Source: Culex pipiens pallens (lineage: Eukaryota > Arthropoda > Insecta > Diptera > Culicidae). From it: a stretch of 64,000 nucleotides of DNA. Below the pieces are notes generated by a model. That model saw only the letters and a program-made list of their open reading frames with translations. It did not search any database and was not told the origin of the DNA. The first letter of the stretch is position 1. Every line of letters starts with the position of its first letter. Where the stretch lies: positions 64,244,817-64,308,816 of the forward strand of contig NC_068938.1 in assembly GCF_016801865.2 (NCBI RefSeq), given 5' to 3'. The translations under genes were made by a program, and so were the position numbers. Positions 1 through 9,975 of the stretch are shown here, piece by piece.

Positions 1-62
1 AAAAAAGATGGATTTTTGTTCAAAATTTAGTTTTTTTCAACTTTGTTAATGGAGTACTTTTT

Positions 63-921
63 GCCTTCCTCACGTTACTGAGGAAAGGCTATAAAATCAC
101 TCGAAAAATGAACTTCTCAATTAGACCTCCTAGACCCACCTTCATGTATACCTATCGACTCAGAATCAAATTCTGAGCAAATGTCTGTGTGTGTGGTGGG
201 ATGTTGATCAAAAAATTGTCACTCGATTATCTCGACATTGGCTGAACCGATTTTGTTCGTTTTGGCGTCATTCGATCCGTCTTGGGGTCCCATAAGTCGC
301 TATTAAAAATGATAAAGTTAAGTTAAGTACTTCAAAAGTTATGCTAAAAAAACGAGTTTAACAAAAGTCCGGAAGATTGTAAAAAGGGTGGTTTTTGTAA
401 GAAAACCCGTCATGCTATACATTTTTAGAAAGGTATTCAAAAGACCTTTCCAACGCGTCCAAGACATTGAAGATCTGACAAATCTATCAAAAGTTATAAG
501 CACTTAAGTGTTATTTATACGCTTTTTGGAGGCCGGATCTCAGATATGTTGATGAAAACGTTGTCCGGAACTCTCATGCGACCTATTGTTGGATAGGTAT
601 TCAAAAGAGCTTTCCAATGCGTCTAAAACATTGAAGATCTGACAACCCTATCAAAAGTTATAAGCACTTAAGTGTTATTTACGCACTTTTTCGAGGCCGG
701 ATCTCAGATATTTTGATGAAAGTGCTGTCCGGATCTCTTATGCGACCAATCGTTGGATAGGTATTCAAAAGACCTTTCCAACGCGTCCAAAACATTGAAG
801 ATCTGACAACCCTATCAAAAGTTATAAGCACTTAAGTGTTATTTACGCACTTTTTGCATTTTGGATAGCACCTTTTAAATGTGAGGAAGGCGCCAACCAC
901 GTAAAGGTGGATTAAGTAACG
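63..921 (+). mobile_element. Tandem-unit transposon-like element, A form (3 units)
   Basis: The element begins GCCTTCCTCACG after a T run and ends with GTGAGGAAGGC, about 30 bp of conserved tail (AGGTGGATTAAGTAACG) and another T run. The first 27 bases can fold into a short hairpin. The body carries three units of 164 bp, seen by the exact spacing of the motif GAAGATCTGACAA at 469, 633 and 797. A reverse-strand copy lies at 39046-39862 and shares both ends. No coding potential is seen, so it is non-autonomous. The superfamily is not determined because the flanks are T runs, which hide any target duplication. Confidence 0.8.
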
Positions 922-1281
922 TTTTTTGTGTGCATTTGTGCGATCTGAAAATTTCCCAGCTTAAAATTTGAACCATGTCCTAACCTGTCTCCAAATTTCA
1001 AAGTGCACTTATGTGCACTTTTTGAGTTATGCCATTTTGCACATTTTGATTCATGCAAGAAAATTAATGATTTCGCGCATACGCTTGGTTAAAATCACAA
1101 TATTTACCTGCGGAGGCAGAAATGACGTACCTGCTATGTATGTTTTGGAATTGATTTGATATTCATGACTTTGTTGGTACTTAGGTACGTTTAATAAAAT
1201 TAGAAATACCTATGCTAAGTATTTAACAGCAACAATTCTTCGAATATTCATATCAGTTAGTTGTTGTGTTCTTTTAAAAAT

Positions 1282-1596
1282 ATGGATAATAATACCGTAG
1301 TGTCCATGTTCAATGTAACGAAGCACCATTCTGAAAATGTGAAAACTGCTTTCGAGTATATTTGTAAGAATTACAACATTGCAGAACCATCACATGATCT
1401 ACTCAGGGAAAAACTACGCATGTTGTTCTGTAGCTTTAAAACGAGGTATACAAAAGCCCATAGAAGAAGTTCATTTTTTGAGTCATCTAACAACAATTGG
1501 TTACATAGTAAGTTTGATTTAGAAGGATTTATCGTGGAAAACGTGAATTTAACAAGTGGATCAACGAAAAAACGAAGATGTTGTGGACGAAGATAA
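1282..1596 (+). pseudogene. Short ORF of 104 codons, possible remnant of a transposon-encoded protein
   Basis: An open frame starts at ATG 1282 and ends at 1596, followed by a polyadenylation-type AATAAA at 1661-1666. The product is basic at its C-terminus (residues STKKRRCCGRR) and has a helical middle (LLREKLRMLFCSFKTRY). From memory this layout resembles the N-terminal part of uncharacterised transposon-related arthropod proteins in which a helical domain is followed by a KRRR patch, but I cannot confirm this. No downstream exon or transposase core follows, so if real it is a fragment. It could also be a chance frame; codon use is AT-rich like its surroundings. Confidence 0.25.
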
Positions 1597-1679
1597 GATT
1601 TTTGACAGATGAAGTGCATTGAGATATATCTAGTCATGTAATATTTATTAAGTGTTGGTCAATAAATTTTTAATAATCA

Positions 1680-2254
1680 AATTAATTGCATTTTCATAAA
1701 CATTCCTTTGTTTCCTCCCCTTCTGTGATGGTACAATGTTCCAGAAAATCCTAAAACATTGTATTTTTTTTTAATTTGGGTGGGGAGGGGGGGGTCAAAG
1801 AGAGGTAGATTTTGTCTCAAGAGGAAGGGGAGGGGGATTGAAAGTAAACGAAAACTATAACAAAGCATAAGCCGCCATTCCGTGCATCAAACAGACAGAG
1901 CAAGGATATTAAAATTCACCATTTCAATGCATGTGGGCTCAAATGTATAAAAAAATCGAAAAAAATCGAAAATTTAACTTTTTTTTTGAAAAATATCAAA
2001 TTTCATTTGTTTACATGATAATAAGTACAAACAACACAAAAAAGTCACAAAAAAGTGAAAAAATATTTTTGGCCGCTCGCTTCTATGGAAATACCCCATA
2101 GTCATTCGTTGGATCGTTGAGTCGTCGGTGCTAGTGCGGCCGAGGTTTGGCTTGATTGTCTGAATGGCACTTTAACCATTCTGATGGGTTTTGAACTTCC
2201 AAGCAAACACGTGTATTTGCATGTGGCAGAATTGAAAAAAAGTTTGATAATGGT
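1680..2254. other. Unique AT-rich DNA, nothing recognised
   Basis: There is a G-rich patch near 1780-1840 (runs of 4-8 G) and A/T homopolymers. I see no ORF, repeat end or splice pattern. Confidence 0.5.
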
Positions 2255-2497
2255 ATTTTAAAATTTTCAATGATTTCGATTTCAAGGGACATTTATTTTG
2301 ACTTGGAACAAATTGAAAAATACGTTTTTTTCGCACGTTCAAAAATTAAAGGGGTCGTACAGCCAATCCGTTACGGGATTTTGAAAAGTGGACCTTGGAT
2401 TCGTGATCTGGGATATAAATTACTCCTTAGGACAAAGCTGTACGCATATCGAAAAGGGGTTGGGGCAGCTGCTGTGTAAGTTGGCGGAGAATGACCC
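2255..2497 (-). repeat. Diverged half-copy of the 7179-8495 palindromic family
   Basis: It aligns by eye with the right arm of the intact palindrome at 8250-8495: the GGGGTCGTAC core, TTCGTGATC, CCTTAGGACAAAG and the terminal GAGAATGACCC. Many substitutions mark it as old. The open frame 2270-2479 is only the arm read through and is not a gene. Confidence 0.65.
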
Positions 2498-3350
2498 ATT
2501 TTTTTGACATTTTTTAAGAACTTCAAAATCCAAAAAATTTTCTCTGGTTTGTTCAAAACTCTAAAACTCCGAAATCCTCCCGAAACCTCCCACATCCTCC
2601 CAGCATCCTCCTCAACCCACAATTATAAAGCCAAGCCGGCTCAAGAAACCGGTCGCGAAATGGTCCAGCTCCAAAGTTGGATGACTTCTAATTAATGATG
2701 GAACCACAGCCAGCACACGCACTCTCAACTGCCAAACCCCCGTCCTGCTACGCGTGGTCCAAGTGTCTCACACGCACCGACTCCAACCGCCCAAACCGGC
2801 GGCGTGCGTTCCATAAAACCAATAAAATAAAACAACTTGGAGAGGAGCTTTTTGTGGCAACGAATTATGCGTGTGCAAAACCAGTTGGACAGGTTCGGGC
2901 CAGGATAGCGAAAAAGATTAGCAGTGTAGAATGCCGCCCCTGGTCCGGAGCTGTGTGCTGTGCGACGAGATTATGGTTGGCAGAAATTAAAAAATGCCCC
3001 CTCAAGCCACGGAGTCACAAACGCACAAAACCTTTTAAGGCAGTGCCCCCAAAAGTGAAGATTAATCCGGCTGGAAGGGTTTTTTTTTGCAGCGGGGCTT
3101 GACTGATGGAGCGCTTGTTGGATGGAGCTAGATAACATCATAGAACTTTGGGAGTTTGGAATAGGGAAAAAATGTGCGTAGGGTATTGTTCTTTATCGAA
3201 TGATTAATGTTTGGCAGGACAAGTTGACAACCAGGTGGTGGAAGTTTCATACTAGTTGGGTAAACTGTTTGAGGTTTTGGAGTTTATGAACAGTGCTACC
3301 ATGCGTCTCCATAAAAAATTGATGGTTTACAGCATGAATTTCGAAAACCG
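2498..3350. other. GC-richer unique stretch, nothing recognised
   Basis: An open frame at 2695-3102 (135 codons) lies here. Its product has no recognisable domain, no splice context and a composition typical of CA-rich mosquito intergenic DNA, so I do not call a gene. Confidence 0.4.
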
Positions 3351-3715
3351 CCAATTCTCACGAAATCCAAAAAAGTTGCCCCGAACATAATTTGATTTGC
3401 GTGAAGATTTGTTCTAAGGGGTAATTTTTGTTCCTGATCACGATTCCGAGTGCTTCCATTTTTGAACATTTAAAAAAATACATGTTGGTCTGGAAATTTG
3501 GTGTCACAGGGACTTTTATGTGAAATTGGACGCCCGATTCGATGGCGTGCTCAGAATTTCGAAAAACGAACCTTTTATTTAAAAAACTGGTTTAAATCAT
3601 TCAGCTCTTTTTCGTTACTCAACTGTTCTAAAACTTTGTAGAACATTTTTATACTCTATGAAATAACTCTCCAATGCTACAAAAACCATGAAATTTTAAA
3701 ATATATAAAATATAT
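3351..3715 (+). repeat. Diverged left arm of the 7179-8495 palindromic family
   Basis: It matches the outer arm in order: CCAATTCTCACGAAATCC, AGTTGCCCCGA, GATTTGCGTGAA, TAAGGGGTAA, CCTGATCACG, GGTGTCA, GGGACTTTTATGT and CTCAGAATT. It then runs into the inner-arm motifs before being cut off by the next fold-back element at 3716. Confidence 0.65.
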
Positions 3716-4589
3716 GGGTCATTCCAGGTCAACTGAGTACACTTTTGGACTCGGCCTTCACCGATTTGGAAAAAAAAACTTGGAGGGAACATTCATCTAT
3801 CGATAGTTATCAGAAATCCCATGTTTGGAGCTAATTGGACCATGCCTCTATTTTTGGCACCGCCCTCTTTTTGGACGATTTTCTTAAAACTTTTTTTTTT
3901 CGTTTAATCATAACTTTGCAACTATTTGAAAAAAATACTTTCTACAGGTTGCATTTTATAGAAAATTGTCCGACCTTCTCAACCTCAAACTTAAATGAAC
4001 TATTGGCGAGAAACAGCGATTTTACTGAAAAAGTTTGATTTTGCGCAGCACTCAGACATACATGGTGTAATATTCAACAAAAAGGGTGGAATCCCGCATA
4101 GTTCGGTTTTTATAAGTGAGAAACTTATTTCGGATTTGAATTTATAGGACAGAGTGCCACGCAAAATCGAACTTTTTTAGTAGTATGGCTGTTTCTCACC
4201 AATTGTTCATTTTAGTTTGAGGTGTAAAATTGTCCGGGGAACACGATGGTGATAAAATAAAACAAATAAAAATATAAGGAATTGGTCAAAACTTAATTTT
4301 AATAGCATTTAAGGGTTAAAACTTTATTTTTATCTAATTTCTTGGAATTGTCTATAAAATGCAACCTATAAAAAATCTTTTTTCAAATAGTTGCAAAGTT
4401 ATGATTAAAAGAAAAAAAAAGTTTTTAAGAAAATTGTCCAAAAAGAGGGCGGTACCAAAAATAGAGGGATGGTCCAATCAGCTCCAAACAAGGGATTTCT
4501 GATAACTATCGATAAACGTTCCCTCCAAGTTTGGTCCAAATCGGTGAAGGTCGGGTCAAAAAGTGTACTCAGTTGACCTGGAATGACCC
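3716..4589. mobile_element. Fold-back element with long terminal inverted repeats
   Basis: The ends are GGGTCATTCCAGGTCAAC and its complement GTTGACCTGGAATGACCC. The arms pair almost from end to end around a centre near 4042-4155. The right arm carries about 110 extra bases at roughly 4235-4345. No ORF and no clear target-site duplication were found. It sits at the end of an older repeat (3351-3715), so it inserted later. Confidence 0.75.
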
Positions 4590-4640
4590 GAATCGAACAT
4601 TCAATCGAATGTACCTCGCAGAGTCGATTTTGTGCCTTTT

Positions 4641-6195
4641 GCCTTCCTCACTGAGGTAAGGCTATAATCCTGCTCTAAAAATGAACTTCGTATAAAAACG
4701 TCGTAGACCCACCTTCATGTATACATATCGACTCAGAATCGAAAACTGAACAAATGTCTGTGTGTATGTGTGTGTGTATGTGTGTGTGTATGTGTGTGTG
4801 TATGTATGTATGTGACCAACAAACTAGCTCATGTTTCTCGGCATTGGCTGAACCGATTTGACCCGAACTTGTTGCATTCGACTTGGTTTAGGGTCCCATA
4901 GATCGAGTTTTATACAGATTGAAGTTTCGATAAGTAGTTCAAAAGTTATGTATAAAAATGTGTTTTCACATATATTTGGATCTCACTTAACTGTATGTAA
5001 ACTATGTCCGGGTCCATCATCCGACCCATCGTTGGTTAGGTTATCAAAAGACCTTTCCAACGAGTCCAAAACATTGAAGATCTGGCAACCCTATCTCGAG
5101 ATATGGCCACTTAAGTGATATTGATGTACTTTTTTGAAGCCGGATCTCACTTAAATGTATGTAAACTATGTCCGGGTCCACCATCCGACCTATTGTTGGT
5201 TAACTTATCAAAAGACCTTTCCAAAGAGTCTAAAACATTGAAGATCTGGCAACCCTGTCTCGAGATATGGCCTCTTAAGTGATATTGATGTACTTTTTTG
5301 AAGCCGGATCTCACTTAAATGTATGTAAACTATGTCCGGATCCATCATCCAACCCATCGTTAGTTAGGTTATCAAAAAACCTTTCCAACGAGCCCAAAAC
5401 ATTGAAGATCTGGCAACCCTGTCTCGAGATATGGCCTCTTAAGTGATATTGATGTACTTTTTTGCTGCCGGATCTCACTTAAATGTATGTTAACTATGTC
5501 CGGATCCATCATCCAACCCATCGTTGGTTAGGTTATCAAAAAACCTTTCCAACGAGCCCAAAACATTGAAGATCTGGCAACCCTGTCTCGAGATATGGCC
5601 ACTTAAGTGATATTGATGTACTTTTTTGAAGCCGGATCTCACTTAAATGTATGTAAACTATGTCCGGATCCACCATCCGACCCATTGTTGGTTAGGTTAT
5701 CAAAAGACCTTTCTAACGAGTGCAAAACATTGAAGATCTGGAAATCCTGTCTCGAGATATGGCCACTTAAGAGATATTGATGTACTTTTTTGAAGCCGGA
5801 TCTCACTTAAATGTATGTAAACTATGTCCGGATCCACTATTCGACCTATTGTTGGTTAGGTTATCAAAAGACCTTTCCAACGAGTCCAAAGCATTGAATA
5901 TGTGGCAACCCTGTCTCGAGATATGGCCACTTAAGTGACATTTATGTACTTTTCTGAAGCCGGATCTCACTTAAATGTATGTAAACGGATCCATCTTCCG
6001 ACCCATCGTTGGTTAGGTTATAAAAAACCTTTCCAACGAGCCCAAAACATTGAAGATCTGTTAACCATGTCTCGAGATATGGCCACTTAAGTGATATCGA
6101 TGTACTTTTTGGAAGCCGGATCTAAAAAATAGATGAAACTTGTGTACAGCCATTGTTGTGAGGAAGGCTTCAACCACATAGGTGGATTAAGTTAG
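4641..6195 (+). mobile_element. Tandem-unit transposon-like element, B form (7 units)
   Basis: It begins GCCTTCCTCACTGAGGTAAG, followed by a TGTGTGTATG microsatellite (about 4755-4812). It then carries seven units marked by GAAGATCTGG-type motifs at 5076, 5240, 5404, 5568, 5732, 5896 and 6052. The spacing is 164 bp, with the last 156 bp because of an 8-bp deletion. It ends GTGAGGAAGGCTTCAACCAC and AGGTGGATTAAGTTAG. The first 340 bp are nearly identical to the copy at 18159. There is no ORF beyond read-through of the units. Confidence 0.85.
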
Positions 6196-6959
6196 TTTTT
6201 ATATTTTATTTTTCATAAGTCCTTCTTTTATCATAGTTGATCGGAAGGTACCCCGTCGGTTTGGTTTGTTTAAATTATTGTTTTAATTTCACCACAATCG
6301 TTTATGCAGTGTCCTGTTTTATTTTTTGTTCAAATTCGTTGATCGTAATAATTTATTCCAACTGGCAGTTTTGGTATTAACTCATCAAGCTGTGCATTTT
6401 ATGAAGAGTAAAGCGTCTTTTATTTACTATTTTTTGAAATTTGCTCGCGTTATCGTACAAACAATAAACAGCGTCTGATTAAAAAAAACTTTTTAAATAA
6501 ACAATTAAGAATCTATCCGCAGCCGGCTGCCTAAGATTTTTAAAATTTCAACCGATAAACAAATTGCTTATGGTCGCATCACCTACTACCAGCCAATGCA
6601 GCCGATTTAGCGGTCCCATCACTCAAGTATCAGACTAACATTCTCATCCCCTTCCCCCTGTCTTACCACTGGTCGTGGCCGGCGTCGGTATTGATCAACA
6701 TGATAGGGACCTTTGAAAATTGCGGAGCGATGACGATTGGTTCCTACTTTTCATCTGTGGTCCACGGAGCAATGTTTGGGGGTCCTGGTCAATAACGAAG
6801 TAGCAGCTACGCGTGGACACCAATGCTATGCCATCTTCAATCGAAAGTACCTCACATTTTTTCAAAAGGGGCTTTATCTTCAAGTTATAGCCACTTTAAG
6901 TTCGATTTTGAGAAAGTAATAAAAAAAACCAACTAGAGTTCATTTCTGTTTTTTTTAAA
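6196..6959. other. Unique DNA, no feature recognised
   Basis: The sequence is AT-rich with a slightly GC-richer patch at 6590-6790. The short frames on both strands (6695-6919) overlap each other and look like chance. Confidence 0.4.
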
Positions 6960-7178
6960 GCTGAGATTATTTCCAATAAGTTTTTCAAAGAAACATTGAA
7001 GATTAGTTTTTTTTCATTCCTGAGATACAGCAACTTAAATAAACAGAAACAATAAAATTAAAGTTTTTTAAGCCTCATTCACATAGCAATAAATTTTCAA
7101 TTATTATAGTGAAATTTTCTTATCCCTTCGGAAAAATCCTATTTAAAATTTTAAAATTAAGACTGACATTTCGCAATA
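6960..7178 (+). repeat. Left part of an old 20398-type fold-back element, split by the 7179 palindrome
   Basis: The motif AAAATTAAGACTGACATTTC next to the insertion point corresponds to the loop-side arm of the 20398-20944 element (ATCAAGACTTACATTTC). The matching opposite arm continues after 8495. Confidence 0.5.
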
Positions 7179-8495
7179 GGGTAATTCTCCGCCAACTCAT
7201 ACAGCAGTTGCCCCGACCCCTCTTCGATTTGCGTGAAACTTTGTCCTAAGGGGTAACTTTTGTCCCTGATCACGAATCTGAGGTCCGTTTTTTGTTATCT
7301 CGTGACGGAGGGGCGGTACGACCCCTTCCATTTTTGAACATGCGAAAAACGAGGTGTTTTTCAATAATTTGCAGCCTGAAACGGTGATGAGATAAAAATT
7401 TGGTGTCAAAGGGACTTTTATGTAAAATTAGACGCCCGATTTGATGGCATACTCAGAATTCCGAAAAAACGTATTTTTCATCATTTTCCGTTACTCGACT
7501 GTAAACATTTTTAGAATATGTCATTTTATGGGAAATTTAATATACTTTTTGAATCTACATTGACCCAGAAGGGTCATTTTTTCATTTAGAACAAGAATTT
7601 TAATTTTAAAATTTCGAGTTTTTTCTAACTTTGCAGGGTTATTTTTTAGAGTGTCACAATGTTCTACAAAATTGTAGAGCAGACAATAACAAAAATTTTG
7701 ATATATAGACATAAGGGATTTGCTTATAAACATCACGAGTTATCTCGATTTTACGAAAAAAAGTTTTGAAAAAGTTGGTCGTCGTTGATCATGGCCGTTC
7801 ATGTTCACCCGCGACAGACACGGACGACGAAACAAAGAGAAACGCAAAAAGTAACTTTTTCAAAACTTTTTTCCGTAAAATCGCGATAACTTGTGATGTT
7901 TATAAGAAAACCCCTTATGTCTATATATCAAAAATTTTGTAATTGTCTGCTCTACACTTTTATAGAACATTGTTACACTCTAAAAAATAACCCTGTAAAG
8001 TTAGAAAAAACACTAAATTTTAAAATGAAAAATATTGTTCTAAATGAAAAAATTACCCTTCTGGGTCAATGTAGTTTCGAAAAGTATATTAAATTTCCCA
8101 TAAAATGGCATGTTCCAAAATTTTTTACGGTCAAGTAACGGAAAATGGGAGGATTTTTAAAACTTTTGTAGTGTTTTTTTCGATGAAAAATACGTTTTTT
8201 TCGGAATTCTGAGTACGCCATCAAATCGGGCATCTAATTTTACATAAAGGTCCCTTTGACACCAAATTTTTATCTCATCACCGTTTCAGGCTGCAAATTA
8301 TTGAAAAACACCTCTTTTTTCGCATGTTCAAAAATGGAAGGGGTCGTACCGCCCCTCCGTCACGAGATAACAAAAAACGGACCTCAGATTCGTGATCAGG
8401 GACAAAAGTTACCCCTTAGGACAAAGTTTCACGCAAATCGAAGAGGGGTCGGGGCAACTTTTCCCGATTTCGTGTGAGTTGGTAGAGAATTACCC
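7179..8495. mobile_element. Near-perfect 1.3-kb palindromic element, copy 1
   Basis: The ends are GGGTAATTCTC and GAGAATTACCC. The arms pair along their whole length around a short GC-richer centre at about 7770-7850 (CACCCGCGACAGACACGG). The open frames in the two arms (7197-7409 minus and 8256-8477 plus) translate identically for over 60 residues, which shows how similar the arms are. They are mirror images, not genes. A second copy lies at 21650-22987. There is no clear target duplication here. Confidence 0.85.
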
Positions 8496-8968
8496 ATTAC
8501 TGATTTATTTGCCCTGTTGAAACGGTAGTCTTCATTTTAAAAATTTCGAAAAAAAAATCGAGAGGATCAGAAAATTTTATAAATGCCATAAATGTCATGT
8601 TTTGACAATGCAAATCGAAGCAATAGGGAACTTAGAAAATTTGAATTTTGTTTTTAAAACATTTGATTAGCTGACGCAGGAACAAAAAGATGTTTCTTAG
8701 ATAATTTTCGTAGAAAAAAATCTCAGTTTTTGAAAACAAAAATTTACCGCATGGGTTTTTTTTCTAATTTGCTTAATGTGGCTATAACTTGAAAATTGAT
8801 CATTTTTTCGAAATTAGAATAAGCATGGGCTTTTCAATTGCAAATTTGAACCTTCATAAAATATTATTTTATATAAAATCTTATGCTTGAAATAAAATTG
8901 TATCAAAAAATTCCATGTCATACCATGTCTTTTTTTAAGTGACCATAAATTTAAATGTGTTGTAAGGT
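8496..8968 (+). repeat. Right part of the split 20398-type fold-back and its outer flank
   Basis: GGTAGTCTTCATTTT just inside the boundary matches the complementary loop-side motif (GTTAGTCTTGATTT) of 20398-20944. Further out, GGCTATAACTTGAAAA and CAATTGCAAATTTGAA match the outer flank at 21050-21115. Confidence 0.5.
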
Positions 8969-8976
8969 ATGTCCAC

Positions 8977-9967
8977 TAGGGTGGGTACGTTTTTCAAAAA
9001 GTTCTCGGATCAAGTTTTAGTATGGTTTTCCTTGTAGGGCATGCCCATAGGGACTTTCATGCCAAATATCAGCTCATTTGGTTGTAAACTGGCTGCGCGC
9101 ATCAGGGTTAAAGTTTAAATGGGAATTACTATGGGAAATTGGAACTTTTTGTTCAAACGCTCCTACAGGTCTGGGAAAATCACGCGCCAACTTCTGGTAT
9201 GGTCAGGGCTATGGGGAATGTTCTGGAGAACACTTTTCCCGAAGAGAGCATATGGATTCGTTGTCCCTAGACCTGGCGCATCGGCAAACAATCCGATGTC
9301 TCCGGAATCAACGGTTTTCCCTCAAAAAGCATCAAATTTTCCTTAGCATGCTATGAAAGCTCGATGAACACCGCGACGCCATACGTCAGGCAGCTACCAC
9401 GTGGGTGAGCAACGGCTGGAATATTTAATTGCAAACCTTCTTTTTACTAGAAAATGATTATTTCGAGTAATCCTGATATTATTTAGTCGAATTCAGAATC
9501 TTTGCATAGCAAATTTGTATTTTTTTGCAAATATTTCATTCACGTGGTAGCTGCCTGACGTATGGCGTCGCGGTGTTCATCGAGCTTTCATAGCATGCTA
9601 AGGAAAATTTGATGCTTTTTGAGGGAAAACCGTTGATTCCGGAGACATCGGATTGTTTGCCGATGCGCCAAGTCTAGGGACAACGAATCCATATGCTCTC
9701 TTCGGGAAAAGTGTTCTCCAGAACATTCCCCATAGCCCTGACCATACCAGAAGTTGGCGCGTGATTTTCTCAGACCTGTAGGAGCGTTTGAACAAAAAGT
9801 TCCAATTTCCCATAGTAATTCCCATTTAAACTTTAACCCTGATGCGCGCAGCCAGTTTACAACCAAATGAGCTGATATTTGGCATGAAAGTCCCTATGGG
9901 CATGCCCTACAAGGGGAACCATACTAAAACTTGATCCGAGAACATTTTTAAAAACGTACCCACCCTA
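8977..9967. mobile_element. Palindromic hAT-type non-autonomous element with 8-bp target duplication
   Basis: Both sides carry the same octamer ATGTCCAC (8969-8976 and 9968-9975). The ends are TAGGGTGGGTACGT and its complement. An 8-bp duplication and a TAGGG-type end are standard for hAT transposons. The two arms are each 427 bp (8977-9403 and 9541-9967) with no length difference, and very few mismatches are visible. The loop is 137 bp and AT-rich. The mirror open frames (9078-9356 plus, 9588-9866 minus) differ by one residue and are shadows of the palindrome. No transposase is present. Confidence 0.9.
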
Positions 9968-9975
9968 ATGTCCAC

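Noticed and set aside
2695..3102. 135-codon frame
   Set aside because: Composition-driven; flanked by transposon remnants, no domain.
4858..5118. 86-codon frame repeated at 18376-18636
   Set aside because: The same frame appears in both B-form elements only because their 5' parts are nearly identical. It runs into the tandem units, so it is not a protein gene.
4755..6195. CRISPR-like array of regular repeats
   Set aside because: The 164-bp units are contiguous with no unique spacers, and the organism is eukaryotic.
9078..9866. Paired 92- and 75-codon frames on opposite strands
   Set aside because: They are mirror images inside a transposon palindrome and not independent genes.
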